This document shows, piece after piece, positions 61,081 to 64,000 of a stretch of DNA of 64,000 nt. The DNA comes from Thereva unica (lineage: Eukaryota; Arthropoda; Insecta; Diptera; Therevidae), in the NCBI GenBank assembly GCA_949987705.1, contig CATLJY010000061.1, forward strand, positions 1 through 64,000. The letters run 5' to 3'. The translations under genes and the position numbers were made by a program. Position 1 is the first letter of the stretch. Every line of letters starts with the position of its first letter. A model generated the notes under the pieces. The model saw nothing but the letters and a program-made list of their open reading frames with translations. It did no database searches and was not told the origin of the DNA.

Positions 61081-61557
61081 GGGGGCCTCGGTAGCCTAGG
61101 GAGTAAGGCGTCTGGCTACTATCCCAGAGGTCCTGGGTTCGAATCCCGGCCAGCCCCACGGTCCTTCGCCTTTTCCACTTTCCCACCTACATAACTTTCC
61201 TTCTTTCTTCTTCCCTCTTTACATTCCTGATTCCTTCTGTCATAGCCTTAGTTAGCCCTTCCCCGCTTCACCAAAGCGCATGTCATCGGCTGGTTGATGA
61301 GATTCAACTCGTTTCAGGAGGCATAACACTCCAGCGAGTTGTTTCTCGATGCCCCGATGTCAAAGTCGCCAGTAATGGTTGGGAGTAGGTGGACTGCAAA
61401 ATATCGCTGGTAGGTTGTGACAGTTCCTTTCTTCCCCGACTAGAGCTGCTGTTCGACATTGCACTCTATATGAAGAAAATAGATTGTCGACACAGTATAA
61501 AGGGCGTTTCCTGTGACTCTAGTCTTTCACATAAAAAAAAAAAAAAAAAAAAAAAAA
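61081..61557 (+). mobile_element. tRNA-derived SINE inserted in the satellite
   Basis: The tRNA-like head 61081-61158 has an A-box (GGTAGCCTAGGGAGTAAGG) and a perfect B-box (GGTTCGAATCC) within CTGGGTTCGAATCCCGG. The body runs about 375 bp and ends in a 25-A tail (61533-61557). The 7-bp satellite continues on both sides, so it retroposed into the array. A truncated relative is at 7859-7905. The pol III boxes look intact. Confidence 0.85.
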
Positions 61558-61756
61558 CATAATACATAATACATAATACATAATACATAATACATAATAC
61601 ATAATACATAATACATAATACATAATACATAATACATAATACATAATACATAATACATAATACATAATACATAATACATAATACATAATACATAGTACAT
61701 AGTACATAATACATAAGACATAATACATAATACATAAAATACATAATACATAATAC
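61558..61756. repeat. 7-bp satellite (ACATAAT)n, continuation
   Basis: About 25 units; the last part varies (ACATAGT, ACATAAG and one ACATAAAAT), i.e. the array decays toward its edge. Confidence 0.9.
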
Positions 61757-62017
61757 GTTGCCCGATCACACATTTTCGTAACGTTTTCGTTACACTTTCG
61801 TTACACTTTCGCCAGTTTACCCCCCAAGTCAAGCGTTCGAAAAGAAGTTTCCCAAGTCAAGCGTGCGTAAAGAAGTTTCACTTCAAAAATTATTGCGGCA
61901 TAAGCAGTGGTCGAAGTGGCAGGTTAAAAGTGGTGGGATGGTTAAAAATTATTTTTCTTTTGTGTCGCCATATTCTCTAAAGGTACAGTTGACCCATTCA
62001 TTTATCAGTTTTAAACC
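61757..62017. other. Unassigned
   Basis: Contains two copies of AAGTCAAGCGT(T/G)CG-AAAGAAGTTTC and three of TTCGTTACACTTTCG-type motifs; no gene recognised. Confidence 0.4.
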
Positions 62018-62160
62018 CTAAGTCTTTGTTGTTCCCAAAGCACTTAGTGAACTGCAAATAGAACATCCTAGTCGACTTTCTTTAACGGTTAGCCATTTAT
62101 ATATTTCTAACTTTTCATGCCATTGTGCTTCTGTCCAGTAATCTAGGATATTTCAAGTGA
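62018..62160 (-). pseudogene. KIAA1586/hAT-like zinc-finger fragment at RT break
   Basis: Minus-strand frame reads NILDYWTEAQWHEKLEIYKW, LTVKESRLGCSICSSLSALG before a stop. The pattern W...QW..K....WL.....KLGC..C resembles the TTF-type zinc-binding start of KIAA1586-like/hAT-derived proteins. It begins exactly where the Ty3 RT similarity ends (after PLQNIT at about 62163). Only the first Cys pair is present. Confidence 0.35.
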
Positions 62161-62930
62161 TAGGCTTCTGTAATGTTCTGTAGTGGCTTGATCATAACTC
62201 TTTTATTGAGTTGTCTAAAGTCAACTACCATTCTCCATTTTTGGTCTCCACTATCACTTTTCTTCGGTACGACCAGTAGTGGTGAATTGTACGGGCTTAC
62301 AGATGGCTCTATAATGTCATCTTCTATTAGCTTGTTCACTTGTTTGTTGATTTCTTCATTCTGTGCCTGTGGCAATCTATAGTTTTTTATATATACTGGG
62401 GTTTCATCCTTCATTTGGATTTTTTGTTGGTAGAAATTGTTAACTGTTAGTTTGTCGTTATCAATATAGAATACATCTGCGAATTCCTTACATAACTCGG
62501 TTATTGTATTCTTTGCCGTGGTATCAGTGTTTTTCAGGTTTAGCTCCTTTAAAAGTTTTTCTTGCCTTTCTGAATCTATTTTTACCTTTTTCTTTGTGTC
62601 AACGACATAGTAGTTTCGTAAAGGTTGAATTTTTAACTTTGGTAGCTTAATTCTCACTTCTTTTTCATTTGCGTTGAGAAGTTTTACATGGGCTATTCCT
62701 TTCGACGGAATCAATGAATTTGCAACAAAAACTCCATCTTGTATCTCTTCACTCAATATGATACTGTCTTCCTTTATATGCTTATTTATTGCATGAATAA
62801 CTTGACATCTTGGCGGAATGATAATAGTTCCATAGTGAGGTTCGCTATACATAATTGGTACGATGATGTCAGTATCCTCTGTTCTGATTGTTAAGGTCAT
62901 TACTTCATAGTCAAGCTTACAGTTGTTTTT
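62160..62930 (-). pseudogene. Ty3-type reverse transcriptase, N-terminal part
   Basis: After a protease-RT linker (YSEPHYGTIIIPPRCQVI; NSLIPSKGIAHVKLLNANEK), the RT starts: QKIQMKDETPVYIKNYRLPQ, INKQVNKLIEDDIIEPSVSP, YNSPLLVVPKK and KWRMVVDFRQLNKRVMIKPL. These are fingers and motif 1-2 of a Ty3-type RT. The catalytic Y(I/V)DD is not present anywhere in the window. A frameshift near 62930 in an A-run separates it from protease. Confidence 0.85.
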
Positions 62931-63285
62931 TACGTATGAAGTCTTTTCCTAAAATTCCATCGGTGCCTATCGTGATGTTGTCTGGTACGACATGTAGTCT
63001 TTGTTTTATCGCTTCCCCTTCAATCAAAATTTCTGGGTATATAGTCCCTAATGTACACAGGTTGTTCTCAGTAATGCCTGTTATTGTACACGTTTCGTTT
63101 TCATCATCTATTCTGTCGTTTATTATACTTTGCTTTATTATAGATATGTCTGCGCCTGTGTCTATCAAGAATTTTACTGGTTTATTAGAATGCGTGATAT
63201 TTACTTTTATATAGTCCTTCAGATTTTCTACATTAAATGAGTATATTTTTGCTGTAAGACCTTTATTTAATCTCTCGTTTTCTCG
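62917..63285 (-). pseudogene. Ty3-type aspartic protease region
   Basis: Frame with PVKFLIDTGADISIIKQ (catalytic DTG), then IYPEILIEGEAIKQRLHVVP and GTDGILGKDFI (the second conserved ILG-DF element). It overlaps the gag end in another frame, consistent with pol expressed by a frame change. Cleaves Gag-Pol. A 1-nt A-run change near 62930 ends it early. Confidence 0.85.
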
Positions 63286-64000
63286 TCCCTCGAGTGATGG
63301 GCTTCTGGGACGGCTTCTTCGTTTCCCGAATTTAACACGTTTACCCTTCTAGTTTGTTTGTTATCGTGATTGTAGCTATTATATCTATTCCTATGGTAAT
63401 TATTAACATTTCCACTATTATTATAGAATCCTCTTTTATTATTATATATGTTCCTATTTCTATCTACTGTATTGTGCTTGTTTTGACTATAACTCCTACA
63501 ATTGTCTCTTTGTTGAATATATCTGCTATTCTGTCTAATATCACTCCTGTTCCTACGGAAGTTTTTGCTATTATACTGTTTGAATTTTGAGACGTTATTA
63601 TGATCATTATTAGTCCTAAAATGATATACATTTTTCTGCGTATCATTTATCGCTTCTATCTCCGAAGCTATTTTAATTGCTCGTTCGAGAGTTTCCGGCA
63701 TTGCTGCGAATACTGCTGTTTTATAGGGCTCACTTAGCCCGGCTTGGAATGCATTTAATCCTGTCTTGTCATTCAGTGCTGTTATGACGTTCTTGCACTC
63801 TTCTCCTCGTTCCGTTATTTGTACATTATTTAGCTTCGAGATTAAATCTTCAATCTTGGCTGCGAATATTTGCACCGTCTGGTCTCCTTGCCTTGTTCGT
63901 GCCAGGTCGTTTTGTATTTTCAGCGGGTTTATTTTTGTTCGGAAATGTCTTTCTATCAGTTTTCTCAGTTCTGTTACCGCTTTTGGTTCTGAACTTGATC
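63267..64000 (-). CDS. Ty3-type Gag, C-terminal part (runs off the window)
   Basis: The frame is open from the window edge to a stop at 63267, with no start in view. It reads LRKLIERHFRTKINPLKIQN, AGLSEPYKTAVFAAMPETLE and RAIKIASEIEA (capsid-like helical region as in retrotransposon gag), then an Asn/Arg-rich basic tail (about 63290-63600: NYHRNRYNSYNHDNKQTRR). No CCHC knuckle is seen; the basic tail may bind RNA instead, as in 412/mdg1-type elements (inference). Confidence 0.75.
   Translation of the reverse strand, partial: SSSEPKAVTELRKLIERHFRTKINPLKIQNDLARTRQGDQTVQIFAAKIEDLISKLNNVQITERGEECKNVITALNDKTGLNAFQAGLSEPYKTAVFAAMPETLERAIKIASEIEAINDTQKNVYHFRTNNDHNNVSKFKQYNSKNFRRNRSDIRQNSRYIQQRDNCRSYSQNKHNTVDRNRNIYNNKRGFYNNSGNVNNYHRNRYNSYNHDNKQTRRVNVLNSGNEEAVPEAHHSRDEKTRD

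Noticed and set aside
61081..61158. A functional tRNA gene
   Set aside because: A and B boxes are good, but the acceptor stem mispairs, the anticodon loop is 8 nt, and a body plus A tail follow: a SINE head.
58408..61186. Very long frames (up to 600 codons) of YYVLCIM, MYFMYF or HKIHKI repeats
   Set aside because: They are translations of the 9-bp and 7-bp satellites; no start context or codon variation. Only the 246-codon endonuclease at 58408-59148 is retained.
59204..61756. CRISPR-like array
   Set aside because: Continuous 9- or 7-bp units without spacers, in a eukaryotic context with no cas genes.

Overview
This window looks like a repeat-rich stretch of an arthropod nuclear genome, most likely an insect (a dipteran is possible but unproven). 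The evidence is AT-rich DNA, GT-AG introns of 58-106 bp in transposon genes, and the element mix: Helitron/Helentron, RTE, Jockey and R1-like LINEs, Ty3-type LTR, hAT, Tc1/mariner, pogo, a tRNA-derived SINE and many MITEs. I could not identify a single-copy host gene; almost everything supportable is mobile DNA or tandem repeat. LAYOUT: 1-0.6 kb is the end of a Helitron carrying 127-bp tandem repeats, abutting a PIF1 helicase scrap. 2.3-6.5 kb is a decayed hAT with a perfect 8-bp target duplication, loaded with palindromic MITEs. 6.9-10.7 kb holds Helitron, SINE and LINE remnants. 11.3-15.3 kb is an apparently intact RTE-clade LINE (971 aa, endonuclease plus reverse transcriptase) between two inverted arms. 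15.4-31 kb is mostly MITEs, a second hAT-type element with target duplication, a decayed Jockey-like LINE, LINE 3' ends and diverged minisatellite. 32.1-50.1 kb is the most striking part: an almost unbroken chain of transposons joined end to end through (TA)n tracts (E1, Helitron, E2, E3, a LINE end, E4, E5). 51.1-64 kb is one minus-strand Ty3-type LTR retrotransposon (3' LTR, integrase, RNase H; then, after a break, RT start, protease, gag). It is split by about 8.6 kb that contains two more (TA)n-flanked elements (E7, E6), a Helentron endonuclease domain, a 2.5-kb ATACAT-type satellite and a SINE inserted in that satellite. HOW IT FITS TOGETHER: E1, E2, E3 and E6 have terminal inverted repeats of about 370-670 bp. 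E2 encodes a spliced RNase-H-fold transposase-like protein with visible D, D, CxxH and ER motifs. E4 is a Tc1/mariner-type and E5 a pogo-type element with a C-terminal PHD finger. The shared feature is insertion in (TA)n, so the tracts appear to act as repeatedly re-used landing pads. Calls rest on reading motifs and repeats by eye; family names for non-coding elements are inference unless target duplications or coding motifs are stated.
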